DNA from: Anaerococcus mediterraneensis
GTDB lineage: Bacteria; Bacillota; Clostridia; Tissierellales; Peptoniphilaceae
Assembly: GCF_900128415.1 (NCBI RefSeq)
Contig: NZ_LT635772.1
Location: 744,001-808,000, forward strand
Direction: 5' to 3'
Length of the DNA stretch: 64,000 nt
A program made the position numbers and the translations under genes. The notes under the pieces are model-generated. The model saw nothing but the letters and a program-made list of their open reading frames with translations, was not told where the DNA came from and ran no database searches. Shown here piece after piece: positions 1-7,184 of the stretch (positions within the stretch are counted from its first letter, which is position 1; each line of letters opens with the position of its first letter).

Positions 1-1
1 G

Positions 2-613
2 TGGCTCTATTTTAATACAGGTATAAGGGTAGGAGAGGGTCAGGCTTTAACATGGAATAAAGTAAATTTCAAAGACAAGACCCTTACAATTAATTCTACA
101 ATTGATTTAAGTAGTCCTAGCTCCTATACGATAAAAAACAGAACCAAAACAGATTCTGGTAATAGAATTATATCATTAGATGACTCAACAATCAACATAT
201 TAAAAAGATGGAAAAGCACTCAGAAGAAATACGGAGTTAGCAAATTTATAATAAGTTATTGTGACAAACCTATTAGAAGGAATACAATTCATAGAATTAT
301 TAATAGACATGCTAAATTGGCTAATGTTAAGAGGATTCAGGCTAAGGGGTTGAGGCACTCTCATGTAAGCTATTTGATCAATCATTTTAATGCAGATATT
401 TTAACAGTAAGTAATAGATTGGGGCATTCAGGACCAGAGATAACATTAAAACATTATAGTCATCTTTGGCCTAATAGAGACCGAAGTTTAGCTAAAAAAA
501 TGAGTGGAATTATTAAGTTTGATAATCCAAAAAAATCAATGGTGGAGTTCAATGGAAATCAGTTTATTAAATATAATAGTAGTGATTCCTGCCAAAATCC
601 TGCCAAAAGCTAA
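2..613 (+). CDS. Tyrosine recombinase/phage integrase, C-terminal part (5' end outside window)
   Basis: The frame is open from the window edge to the stop at 613, giving 203 visible residues of a catalytic domain. The family residues are visible in order: Arg in GIRVGEG near the start, a basic region ending in RTKTDSGNR, the LRHSHVS box (His-x-x-Arg type), LGHSG, and the Tyr nucleophile in LKHYSHL. The enzyme would cut and rejoin DNA at an attachment site for an integrative element or prophage. An internal ATG at 317 is not the real start, because the domain continues upstream. It is a different copy from the integrase at 3210-4334. The downstream flank carries a terminator-containing repeat also found at 15.1 kb. 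Whether it is functional cannot be judged because its N-terminus is outside the window. Confidence 0.85.
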   Translation, partial: WLYFNTGIRVGEGQALTWNKVNFKDKTLTINSTIDLSSPSSYTIKNRTKTDSGNRIISLDDSTINILKRWKSTQKKYGVSKFIISYCDKPIRRNTIHRIINRHAKLANVKRIQAKGLRHSHVSYLINHFNADILTVSNRLGHSGPEITLKHYSHLWPNRDRSLAKKMSGIIKFDNPKKSMVEFNGNQFIKYNSSDSCQNPAKS

Positions 614-765
614 TAGCAATGCTTAAAGTGTTGAAAACAACAATGTTTAATATCTTATTTGCTATTGAATGGGAATAGTAGCAAAAAAACAAAAAACTTT
701 GTAAAATTAATGGTTACAGAAGATTAAAAACTGTAACTGGGATTAAAATGGGAACATTTGTCAAA

Positions 766-846
766 AAGAATAAATTGAATAATAGTTCCAAGTGGTTTAC
801 ATTTGGACAAAAAATTAGACCGTAGTTTCAAGCTGCGGTCTTTTTT
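766..846. repeat. ~80-bp direct repeat, copy A (candidate element boundary)
   Basis: This stretch is nearly identical to 15134-15214 in the same orientation. Both copies include a shared AATAATAGTTCCAAGT stretch, a GGACAAAAAATTAGACCGTAG stretch and the terminator hairpin. Both lie at the 3' end of a minus-strand gene. It may be an attachment-site duplication flanking a 14.3-kb element, or simply a common 3' flank of integrase genes. Confidence 0.6.
818..846. terminator. Rho-independent terminator after the first integrase and HEPN gene
   Basis: Stem GACCGTAG (818-825) pairs with CTGCGGTC (833-840) with one G-U pair and a 7-nt loop, followed by six T. The minus strand also has a T-rich tail (complement of the A-run before 818), so it can serve both converging genes. 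Confidence 0.8.
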
Positions 847-858
847 GCGTAAAAATTT

Positions 859-2298
859 TTATTTAATTTCAATTACTCCATTACATAAATCTTTGAATTC
901 TTTTTGATTATATGCGGTATGGATTATATTTTTTTCAGCACATTCAATTAAATAATTTATAATTTCATTCAATCTATCTCCTAGCAAATCGGATTTAATC
1001 AATTCTAAAATTTCTTTAATATTTTGGATTTTGATTGTATTGTTTTCATTAATAGATTGCAAATTATCTTGTAATAAAGCAATTAAAATTTTAATTTGCT
1101 CTTTTGAAAGAATTTTAAAGAAATTATCGTAATACAACTTTGCACTTGGGGAAACACCGTTGCAATAATTAACCTCGCGTCCTATTCTACATTCTAAAAA
1201 AGTTTTTATTAATTTTGATGATTGTTCCTCAGGTATATCTGATGATAGTTTTATATATTTCATTATTTCTTTTGCAATAGGTGGTTCATTGTAATAATTA
1301 TCCCATCCATGTGTTGTTAAATATAAATCATCACACAAATTATTTATAGTTAAACTTTTTTCGGTTAATGTTAGATAATTTAGACCATTGCATTTTTCAA
1401 AAAAAGTATACGCTAAGTCTTCTTTATCTTTTTCTAAATTATTTTTAAAAAATTCTTTTTTAGTACCGAGATCATATTTAGTTGATTCTAAAACATATCC
1501 CCATAATTTCGATGAAACTAAAAGAATATTATTTCGAACAATAGTAGGGGTATCACTAGAAACATAAATACCAAATAGAGTTACTAAAAGTGCAGATGCA
1601 GTATTAGTTGAAAGATCTTTAAATGATATATCTAGACTCTGTATAGTAACATCATCTATTTCCTCTTTCAACCCCTTTATATTTTCTATAATATTTTTAG
1701 CTACTATTGCAGATTTAGATGGTTTTTCGTTTATAACCTCTTTAACACAGACATCTAGCCAACCAAGCAATTCATATGCATTAATAACTGAAACATTAGG
1801 ATGTGAAGCACCGATTTGATTTCTCATATCTAAAATATGACATAGTTTACGATATATTATATCAGAAATCCACTCTAATTTTCTACACGTGTCTAATAGA
1901 GTTTTATCTTTTATTCCAGATAAGTCATCTTTATTAGAATATTCGCTTCTTCTCTTGTTTCCAACGGCATTATCATAGAATGTATCTAAACCATAATAAT
2001 TAATTTTAGTTCTTAAATTAACTATTACTTCGTTCCAGATGTAATTTAACGCTGCATCAAATAAACCTATAGCTGATGCTGCTACAAATTTAGATAAATA
2101 GTTAGCGTTGCTTTTATCTTCGGTTGATATAGTAGATAGAAGTGTAGGTAGATTTTTCATTACAGTTTCTCTTTGAAATGTATCAGCAATAATATTTTCT
2201 GATGGTAGATTTAAAGTTTTTAAATAAGATTGAAAAACTGTAGTTTCAGGTGTTAAGTTATCTTTAATTATCATTATTTCATTATTGTTATCTATCAT
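859..2298 (-). CDS. Putative HEPN-domain protein, candidate abortive-infection/defence effector
   Basis: This 479-residue protein has no assignable family name. The N-terminal half is helical. At residues 157-166 it has DMRNQIGASH, an R-x6-H arrangement (R159, H166) followed by an amphipathic helix, which fits the RX4-6H active-site motif of HEPN ribonucleases. The C-terminal half (about 200-479) is predicted by eye to be helical, without a recognised motif. It lies 21 bp downstream of the Xre-type regulator gene on the same strand, so the two form an operon. They sit beside the recombination genes of a mobile element, a usual place for defence cargo. Start ATG at 2298 has an AGGAG site upstream. 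The family assignment rests on one motif and context. A structural or signalling role is also possible. Confidence 0.5.
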   Translation of the reverse strand: MIDNNNEIMIIKDNLTPETTVFQSYLKTLNLPSENIIADTFQRETVMKNLPTLLSTISTEDKSNANYLSKFVAASAIGLFDAALNYIWNEVIVNLRTKINYYGLDTFYDNAVGNKRRSEYSNKDDLSGIKDKTLLDTCRKLEWISDIIYRKLCHILDMRNQIGASHPNVSVINAYELLGWLDVCVKEVINEKPSKSAIVAKNIIENIKGLKEEIDDVTIQSLDISFKDLSTNTASALLVTLFGIYVSSDTPTIVRNNILLVSSKLWGYVLESTKYDLGTKKEFFKNNLEKDKEDLAYTFFEKCNGLNYLTLTEKSLTINNLCDDLYLTTHGWDNYYNEPPIAKEIMKYIKLSSDIPEEQSSKLIKTFLECRIGREVNYCNGVSPSAKLYYDNFFKILSKEQIKILIALLQDNLQSINENNTIKIQNIKEILELIKSDLLGDRLNEIINYLIECAEKNIIHTAYNQKEFKDLCNGVIEIK

Positions 2299-2319
2299 TA
2301 TTTCTCCTATCTTAAAAAA

Positions 2320-2751
2320 TTATTTTAAAAATCTTGATTTTTTAGGATAAGATAACTTCCAATCTTCAAATTCCTCGTCTGTTATCTCATCGTTGTAATG
2401 CTTTTTTCTCATCTCATTCCATTCTATAAGAAAATTATTGAAGTCTACATCATTTGATAAAAGTCCATTAATTTCTCCATCACCTGCTAAAGGTCTAAAC
2501 TTCATGTCTTTTTCATAATCAAAAATTATGTGCATTATTTCAAAAATAGAATTAGGTTCATGATCGATCAATGCTGATATATCGCAATCAAGCACTTCAG
2601 ATATTTTTTGTAACTGCTCTTTACTTGGGGATCTATTTCCAAGTTCATAATTTCTTATGGCAGCATCTGTCAAACCAGACTTAATCGCAAGTTCTTTTTG
2701 AGTTAAGTTTCTCATAAGTCTTAACTTTTTTAATTTTTCTCCAGAAATCAA
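2320..2751 (-). CDS. Xre-family helix-turn-helix transcriptional regulator
   Basis: This 143-residue protein has an N-terminal HTH_3/Cro-CI domain (about residues 5-60: LKKLRLMRNLTQKELAIKSG then AAIRNYELGNRSPS). A short acidic C-terminal part has no protease or peptidase signature, so it does not look like a RecA-cleaved repressor. The start is TTG at 2751 behind an AAGGAGG site, because no ATG lies nearby. It is transcribed with the HEPN-like gene and diverges from the excisionase/integrase genes. It probably represses its own operon and the recombination promoter at 2882-2910. Dyad sequences rich in AACTGTT/AACAG lie in that intergenic space and are good operator candidates. Confidence 0.8.
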   Translation of the reverse strand: MISGEKLKKLRLMRNLTQKELAIKSGLTDAAIRNYELGNRSPSKEQLQKISEVLDCDISALIDHEPNSIFEIMHIIFDYEKDMKFRPLAGDGEINGLLSNDVDFNNFLIEWNEMRKKHYNDEITDEEFEDWKLSYPKKSRFLK

Positions 2752-2881
2752 ACTAACTCCTCCTTATCTCACAATAACTATAAATATTTTATCACAAAAT
2801 GAACAAAAGCTCAACAAAACTGTTCTGTTATAAATGTCTGCAAGTATCTGAATATTTTAGAAAAAAATATATAGAAAAAAC

Positions 2882-2937
2882 TTGACAGAACAAATATGAA
2901 CTGTTATTATATATACATACCGTTCGATATTGAACGG
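2882..2937 (+). promoter_or_regulatory. Promoter and operator region of the excisionase/integrase genes
   Basis: The -35 TTGACA (2882-2887), a 17-bp spacer and the -10 TATTAT (2905-2910) form a near-consensus promoter pointing to the gene at 3014. An imperfect dyad ACAGAACA...GAACTGT spans 2885-2904 inside the promoter, as expected for repressor binding. A perfect inverted repeat CCGTTC-gatatt-GAACGG at 2920-2937 lies just downstream and could be a second operator or an RNA hairpin. Confidence 0.7.
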
Positions 2938-3013
2938 AAATTGTAAGACATATAAATTAATGCTCGCCTTTTTTGAGGATGTAGAACCTTACAAACTATA
3001 AAAGGAGGACATT

Positions 3014-3208
3014 ATGAAAGGTATTTTTATGAATGCAAGAGATGTACAAGAATTTCTTGATGTAAGTAGGACAACAGCATATCAGATAATAAACGATATG
3101 AATCAAGATCTACTTAAATTAGGCTATCGTGTGCAAAGAGGAAAGGTGAATAGAGAATACTTTATGGAAAAGTATTGCTATAAACCAACAAATACAAAGG
3201 AGGTTTAG
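3014..3208 (+). CDS. Small HTH DNA-binding protein, excisionase/AlpA-like
   Basis: This 64-residue protein has a winged-helix-type HTH: MNARDVQEFLDVSRTTAYQI followed by a basic wing and REYFMEKYCY. Proteins like this directly upstream of a tyrosine integrase act as recombination directionality factors, or as regulators that load onto the attachment site. The AAAGGAGG site at 3001-3008 fixes the ATG at 3014. The stop at 3208 is one base before the integrase GTG, so the two genes are translationally coupled. Excisionase is assigned from position and fold pattern, not from a signature residue. Confidence 0.7.
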   Translation: MKGIFMNARDVQEFLDVSRTTAYQIINDMNQDLLKLGYRVQRGKVNREYFMEKYCYKPTNTKEV

Positions 3209-3209
3209 A

Positions 3210-4334
3210 GTGCCAGCATTTAGAGATGAAAGTGGAAACAAGACTTGGTTTTGTAAATTTAATTACACCAACTGGAAAGGTGAAAAATTAACTAAGAAAA
3301 AACGCGGATTTTCAACAAAAAAAGAAGCATTAAAATGGGAACAAGAATTTTTAAATCAACATTCTGAATCAATTGAGATGAGCTTTAGGGAGTTTTTTGA
3401 ACTTTACAAGAGGGATAGAAAACCAAGAATAAGAGAAAATACTTGGAGGACAAAAGAAGCAATTGTAAATCAAAAAATACTTCCATATATTGGTGATTTA
3501 ATGCTTAATGAGATTAATAATGTAACCATCATTCAATGGCAAAATGAGCTTATGAAGATTAAGGATAAGAATGGGAAGAACTACTCTCCTACTTATTTGA
3601 GAACTATTCATGCCCAGTTATCTAGTATCTTAAATCATGCTTGTAGGTACTACAATTTAAAAACTAATGTTGCTCGTGATGTCGGTTCTATGGGTGAAAA
3701 AGAAGCTGATGAAATGCTCTTTTGGACTCAAGACGAATACGAAAGATTTATAGAAGCTATAAAAGATAAACCTGAATCATTCTATGCTTTTGAACTTTTA
3801 TATTGGTGTGGTCTTAGAATGGGAGAATTATTAGCCTTAACAAAAGAGAAATTTGATTTTGAAAGGCATACATTAAAAATTGATGAATCTTTACAAAGAA
3901 TCGATGGGAAAAATGTAATAACTGCTCCTAAGACTAAAAAGAGTATAAGGACAGTAGTTATGCCTGAATTTTTAACTGAAGAGATTAAAGAATATATAGA
4001 CAGTTTTTATAAGTTAAAAGCAAAAGACTTAATATTTAATTTCTCTAAGAGCTACCTACACCATGAAATGGATAGAGGATCTAAGAAATCTCAAGTAAAA
4101 AGAATTCGAATACACGATTTAAGGCATTCACATGTTTCGCTTCTAATTGAATTAGGATTTTCAGCAACGGCAATAGCTGATAGGGTTGGACATGAATCAA
4201 TTGACATCACCTATAGGTATGCTCATCTCTTCCCTAGTAAGCAAAAAGAAATGGCTCTGTCTTTAACACAAGTGAGAAATAATAAGGCAAATGATTGGAA
4301 AGATTTATTAGAAGAGGATGATAAAGATGTTTAG
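3210..4334 (+). CDS. int: Site-specific tyrosine recombinase (integrase) of the mobile element
   Basis: This 374-residue integrase has the normal length of the Tn916/phage type. The N-terminal AP2-like arm-binding domain (DESGNKTWFCKFNYTNWKGE) is followed by a core-binding SAM-like domain (about 60-165) and a catalytic domain. Catalytic residues are visible: Arg in CGLRMGELLAL, Lys in APKTKKS, HDLRHSHVSLL, VGHES, and the Tyr nucleophile in ITYRYAHL. The start is GTG at 3210 with AAAGGAGG at 3196-3203. It reads from the 2882 promoter with the HTH gene upstream. It should catalyse integration and excision of the surrounding element. All catalytic residues are present, so it looks intact. Confidence 0.93.
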   Translation: MPAFRDESGNKTWFCKFNYTNWKGEKLTKKKRGFSTKKEALKWEQEFLNQHSESIEMSFREFFELYKRDRKPRIRENTWRTKEAIVNQKILPYIGDLMLNEINNVTIIQWQNELMKIKDKNGKNYSPTYLRTIHAQLSSILNHACRYYNLKTNVARDVGSMGEKEADEMLFWTQDEYERFIEAIKDKPESFYAFELLYWCGLRMGELLALTKEKFDFERHTLKIDESLQRIDGKNVITAPKTKKSIRTVVMPEFLTEEIKEYIDSFYKLKAKDLIFNFSKSYLHHEMDRGSKKSQVKRIRIHDLRHSHVSLLIELGFSATAIADRVGHESIDITYRYAHLFPSKQKEMALSLTQVRNNKANDWKDLLEEDDKDV

Positions 4335-4689
4335 AAGACATTCATTAGATGAAATTTCACAAAAAACTAGAAATAAAGAGAAAAATAGAAAAAGAAATCG
4401 CATTTTAAATTTTAGAGTATCTGAAGAAGAATATGATCTAATAAACAAAAAGATTGCAATAAGCGGACTTAAAAAACAAGATTATTTTCTACAAATGTTA
4501 TTAAATCACGAGGTTAAGTTAGTAAGTGATTACAGACTTTCTGATAATATAGCCAAGGAGATATTTCAACTAGCAAAAGTTATTAAAAAGTTTGGAAAAC
4601 TAAATGACGATGAAGTTGATATTTTAATTTATATTTTAGAAATATATGAAGAAATCAAAAAAGAAAAAAGCCCCTACTACGAAGAGTAA
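4318..4689 (+). CDS. Ribbon-helix-helix/MobC-like mobilization accessory protein
   Basis: This 123-residue protein begins with a very basic stretch (KTRNKEKNRKRNRILNF) and then RVSEEEYDLINKKIAISGL, the usual pattern of relaxosome RHH/MobC-type proteins. The C-terminal half is helical and charged. Its start lies inside the 3' end of the integrase gene (17-bp overlap), so it belongs to the same transcript. It may bind the transfer origin or regulate replication of the element. A second protein of this type is at 6612-6968. Confidence 0.55.
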   Translation: MIKMFRRHSLDEISQKTRNKEKNRKRNRILNFRVSEEEYDLINKKIAISGLKKQDYFLQMLLNHEVKLVSDYRLSDNIAKEIFQLAKVIKKFGKLNDDEVDILIYILEIYEEIKKEKSPYYEE

Positions 4690-4697
4690 AGGCATAC

Positions 4698-4745
4698 ACT
4701 CCTGTGAGAAGTGTTCTCTAGACAAGTTCATTTTACCACAGGAGT
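4698..4745. promoter_or_regulatory. Hairpin between the RHH gene and the VapE-like gene
   Basis: ACTCCTGTG (4698-4706) pairs perfectly with CACAGGAGT (4737-4745), and an inner GAGAA/TTCTC hairpin (4706-4718) lies in the loop. Only a weak T-rich stretch follows, so it is either an inefficient terminator or a regulatory structure upstream of the next translation unit. Confidence 0.45.
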
Positions 4746-4772
4746 CTTATTTATACCAGACAGGAGGGTAAA

Positions 4773-4850
4773 ATGGAAAACAAATATAAAACAATAAAGA
4801 GATTAGATGATTGTAAAAAGAAAAGGAATGAGCCTTATGACATATATTAA
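4773..4850 (+). CDS. 25-residue leader ORF upstream of the VapE-like gene
   Basis: ATG at 4773 follows a strong AGGAGGG site and reads 25 codons (starts MENKYKTIKRLDD, ends EPYDIY) to a TAA at 4848-4850. It overlaps the likely start of the VapE-like gene (4837) in another frame, so its role could be translational coupling. Alternatively it is the displaced N-terminus of that gene after a frameshift. No family is recognised. Confidence 0.45.
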   Translation: MENKYKTIKRLDDCKKKRNEPYDIY

Positions 4851-6288
4851 ATTAAAATTCCCAGAAATAGATCAGACTTACGCTTTTTTAGACTTACAAA
4901 CTACAGATAAGGGGACTGTTAGACAAATTACTGGAAATATTGTAACAGCTATTTTAAATCCCAAATATTGCCAAAATCAAAAAATCATTGATGGACAAAT
5001 ATTCTTTGATAAATTTACAAATGAAATAAAATTCCAGGGAAAAATCATCGGAGAAAGAAATATAAAAGAAAATCAAATACGACTTTGGGATGATTCTTTA
5101 AATAATAGACTAGGCTTAGAGATAGAAAAACACTTTGGAATTAATTATAATGCCAATAAAATGTGGGAAGCTATTCGTTTTGTAGCTCATCAATATGAAG
5201 TGAGTCCGCCAAAGCAATATCTCCAAAATTTAAAATGGAATCGAGACAAAAATGCCATTAGAAAACTTTTACCAAAGTATTTGGGAGCGGATGATACAGA
5301 GCTTAACAATTGGATAATGGAACATATGATATTGGGCATGATAAAAAGAATTTTTAATCCAGGATCTAAGTTTGATGAAATGATTGTTTTAGTTGGTGGG
5401 CAAGGTATAGGCAAATCGACTTTTGCAAGATACTTGTCCATAACAGATGATTGGTTTTGTACAATAGAAAACATTCAAGGTAAGGATGCCGTCATGAACC
5501 TTATGGGTAAAACTGTCGTTGAGATCGAAGAATTTGTTGCTTTAAGAAATGCAAAATCGGCTAATGAAGCGAAATCTTTTTTATCAAAACTAAGCGATAG
5601 AATAAGAATACCCTACGAAAAATATGCAACAGATGTGCCTAGAACTTGTATCTTCATAGGGACATTAAATGAAAGAACTTTTCTTAATGATCATACTGGA
5701 GAAAGAAGATATTTACCTGTTGAATGTAACCCGAATCAAAGAGTAAGGACTATATTTCCAGATAAAAATAATAAAGAAAAACTCCCGGATAAAGAATATA
5801 TCTCACGCATAAGAGAAGATTTTAATCAGGCTCTAGCCTTAGGGTATGAAATCTTTAAAAACAAGACTCATGCATGGACTATACCAAAAAATCTCTTAAA
5901 AGACTTGTATAAGGAACAAGAAAAGTTCAAATATCTAAACCCAGATGTGGAAGACATTAGATATTTCTTAGAAGAATATAAGCCAAAAAGTGCAGATCCA
6001 AATATAACTTGTTTCAAAGAACTAACCATGCAAGGCTACCAAATAAAATCAAAGTCTTTTTCAGAGATCATGGATAATTATTTCCAAGAATGGATTCCAG
6101 TTAGGTCATCAAAGACCCAGAGAATATCACCAAGTGGGGTCTCAATTCCAGTAAAACTATATTATGAAAAGAAAACAGAAAATGAAACTGACTTTATAGA
6201 AGTTGACAAGAATTTATTGCCAGAAGAATGGAAAAAAGAAAATCAATTAGAAATAGATACAGCAAATCAAGTAAAGATACAAATGTAA
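4837..6288 (+). CDS. VapE-family (virulence-associated E) P-loop ATPase, replication protein of the element
   Basis: A 483-residue protein with the central VapE/superfamily-3-like ATPase: Walker A GGQGIGKSTFARYL, Walker B VVEIEEF, then the lysine/serine segment around FLSKLSDRIR and the sensor region FIGTLNERTFL with DHTGERRYLPVE. Such proteins act as helicase or primase-helicase in autonomous replication of phage satellites and mobilizable elements. The N-terminal ~150 residues lack an obvious primase motif. The frame is open back to 4807, but ATG 4837 has an AAAAGGA site at 4821-4827 while 4807 has none, so 4837 is preferred. Its start overlaps the 25-codon leader ORF. Confidence 0.8.
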   Translation: MTYIKLKFPEIDQTYAFLDLQTTDKGTVRQITGNIVTAILNPKYCQNQKIIDGQIFFDKFTNEIKFQGKIIGERNIKENQIRLWDDSLNNRLGLEIEKHFGINYNANKMWEAIRFVAHQYEVSPPKQYLQNLKWNRDKNAIRKLLPKYLGADDTELNNWIMEHMILGMIKRIFNPGSKFDEMIVLVGGQGIGKSTFARYLSITDDWFCTIENIQGKDAVMNLMGKTVVEIEEFVALRNAKSANEAKSFLSKLSDRIRIPYEKYATDVPRTCIFIGTLNERTFLNDHTGERRYLPVECNPNQRVRTIFPDKNNKEKLPDKEYISRIREDFNQALALGYEIFKNKTHAWTIPKNLLKDLYKEQEKFKYLNPDVEDIRYFLEEYKPKSADPNITCFKELTMQGYQIKSKSFSEIMDNYFQEWIPVRSSKTQRISPSGVSIPVKLYYEKKTENETDFIEVDKNLLPEEWKKENQLEIDTANQVKIQM

Positions 6289-6484
6289 CTTTGTAACCTG
6301 TAACCCATTGTTATAAATCTTCTTAAATTAGGATTACATAAATTAATGGCTTGATAATAAGGAGTTGTCATAGACTCTTAAAACAAGCTCGCCTAATTTT
6401 GTAAGTTACAGTTACACTTATTAATTCCTATATTGAAAAATTATGGAAAATAAAATTAATGACTTGTTATTAATAGCAAGCACA

Positions 6485-6579
6485 GTAAGTGAGTACCCAC
6501 TTACGAAAAAATCAAAAAATCAATAGCTTATAAGGCTATATAATTTTATGATTTTTTACCTTGTTAGGGAGAACCCTAA
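6485..6579. other. Structured region upstream of mobC, candidate transfer origin (oriT)
   Basis: The space between the VapE-like and MobC genes carries several inverted repeats: GTAAGTG/CACTTAC (6485-6504), ATAGC/GCTAT inside an AAAAATCA/TGATTTTT frame (about 6510-6557), and TTAGGG-agaa-CCCTAA (6564-6579) followed by GACCCC. Location next to mobC and a relaxase start is typical for oriT. The nick site cannot be assigned by reading alone. Confidence 0.4.
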
Positions 6580-6611
6580 GACCCCAAAAAATAAAAACAA
6601 AGGAGGAATAT

Positions 6612-6968
6612 ATGGATAATAGAACAAGAAAAAATCAACTTAAAATATATTTAACAGATGAAGAAAAAGAAATTTTTGAAAAGAAAATGAAACTTGCAAA
6701 TTGTAAAACAATGTCCCACTTTCTTAGAAAATGTGTATTAGAAAAAGAAATTTATATTGTAGACCTAGAACCATTTAGAGATATCCAATGGCTACTTTCA
6801 AATGCAACAAATAATATAAACCAGATTGCAAAAGCAACTAATACAACTGGTGTTATTTACAAGAAAGATATAGACTATATGAGAGAAAAAATAGAAAAAT
6901 TATCAAGAGAAATATGGCAGATCCATTCTCTACTTCTAAATAAATCAAAAGAAAGTTCTGGTGATTAG
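6612..6968 (+). CDS. mobC: MobC-family relaxosome protein
   Basis: This 118-residue protein starts at ATG 6612 behind AAAGGAGG. The N-terminal ribbon-helix-helix (NQLKIYLTDEEKEIFEKKM) is followed by the bacterial mobilization MobC region with LLSNATNNINQIAKATNTTG, a very characteristic segment, and a helical C-terminus. MobC helps the relaxase melt and nick oriT during mobilization. The frame is open further upstream to 6561, but that part reads through the oriT-like repeat. The relaxase gene begins one base after its stop but is broken, so the protein probably has no partner encoded here. Confidence 0.85.
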   Translation: MDNRTRKNQLKIYLTDEEKEIFEKKMKLANCKTMSHFLRKCVLEKEIYIVDLEPFRDIQWLLSNATNNINQIAKATNTTGVIYKKDIDYMREKIEKLSREIWQIHSLLLNKSKESSGD

Positions 6969-6969
6969 T

Positions 6970-7098
6970 ATGGCAATTACAAAAATACATCCAATAAAAT
7001 CAACTCTAAATTTTCATGAAAAATTGATAGTTTATCAAAGTTGTGTAAAATTAAGTAAAACTCCAATTCTAGAGGAATGGATAAACATTGATAAATAA
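6970..7098 (+). pseudogene. Relaxase (MobA-type) 5' stub, truncated after the first ~14 codons
   Basis: The ORF starts MAITKIHPIKSTLN, which matches the very conserved N-terminus of MobP-type relaxases of Firmicutes elements (usually followed by a LAIDYI segment). The reading then departs from the family and stops after 42 codons at 7098. A normal relaxase is several hundred residues and carries a Tyr and a HxH triad further downstream, none of which is present. The gene appears to have been cut by the event that brought in the transporter operon, whose terminator begins five bases later. A lysine-rich remnant at 14571-14684 could be a piece of a relaxase tail. Confidence 0.7.
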
Positions 7099-7102
7099 AA
7101 AA

Positions 7103-7144
7103 TGTATCAACCCTTACCTTTTTACCAGGATTTAGGTTGATACA
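7103..7144 (-). terminator. Terminator of the ECF/ABC transporter operon
   Basis: A perfect 10-bp stem TGTATCAACC (7103-7112) / GGTTGATACA (7135-7144). Read on the minus strand it is followed by TTTTTTATTTATC, which fits a Rho-independent terminator for the operon coming from 13.3 kb. Confidence 0.75.
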
Positions 7145-7184
7145 CAAAATTATTTACATACCCTTAAGATTTTAATTATTGATT

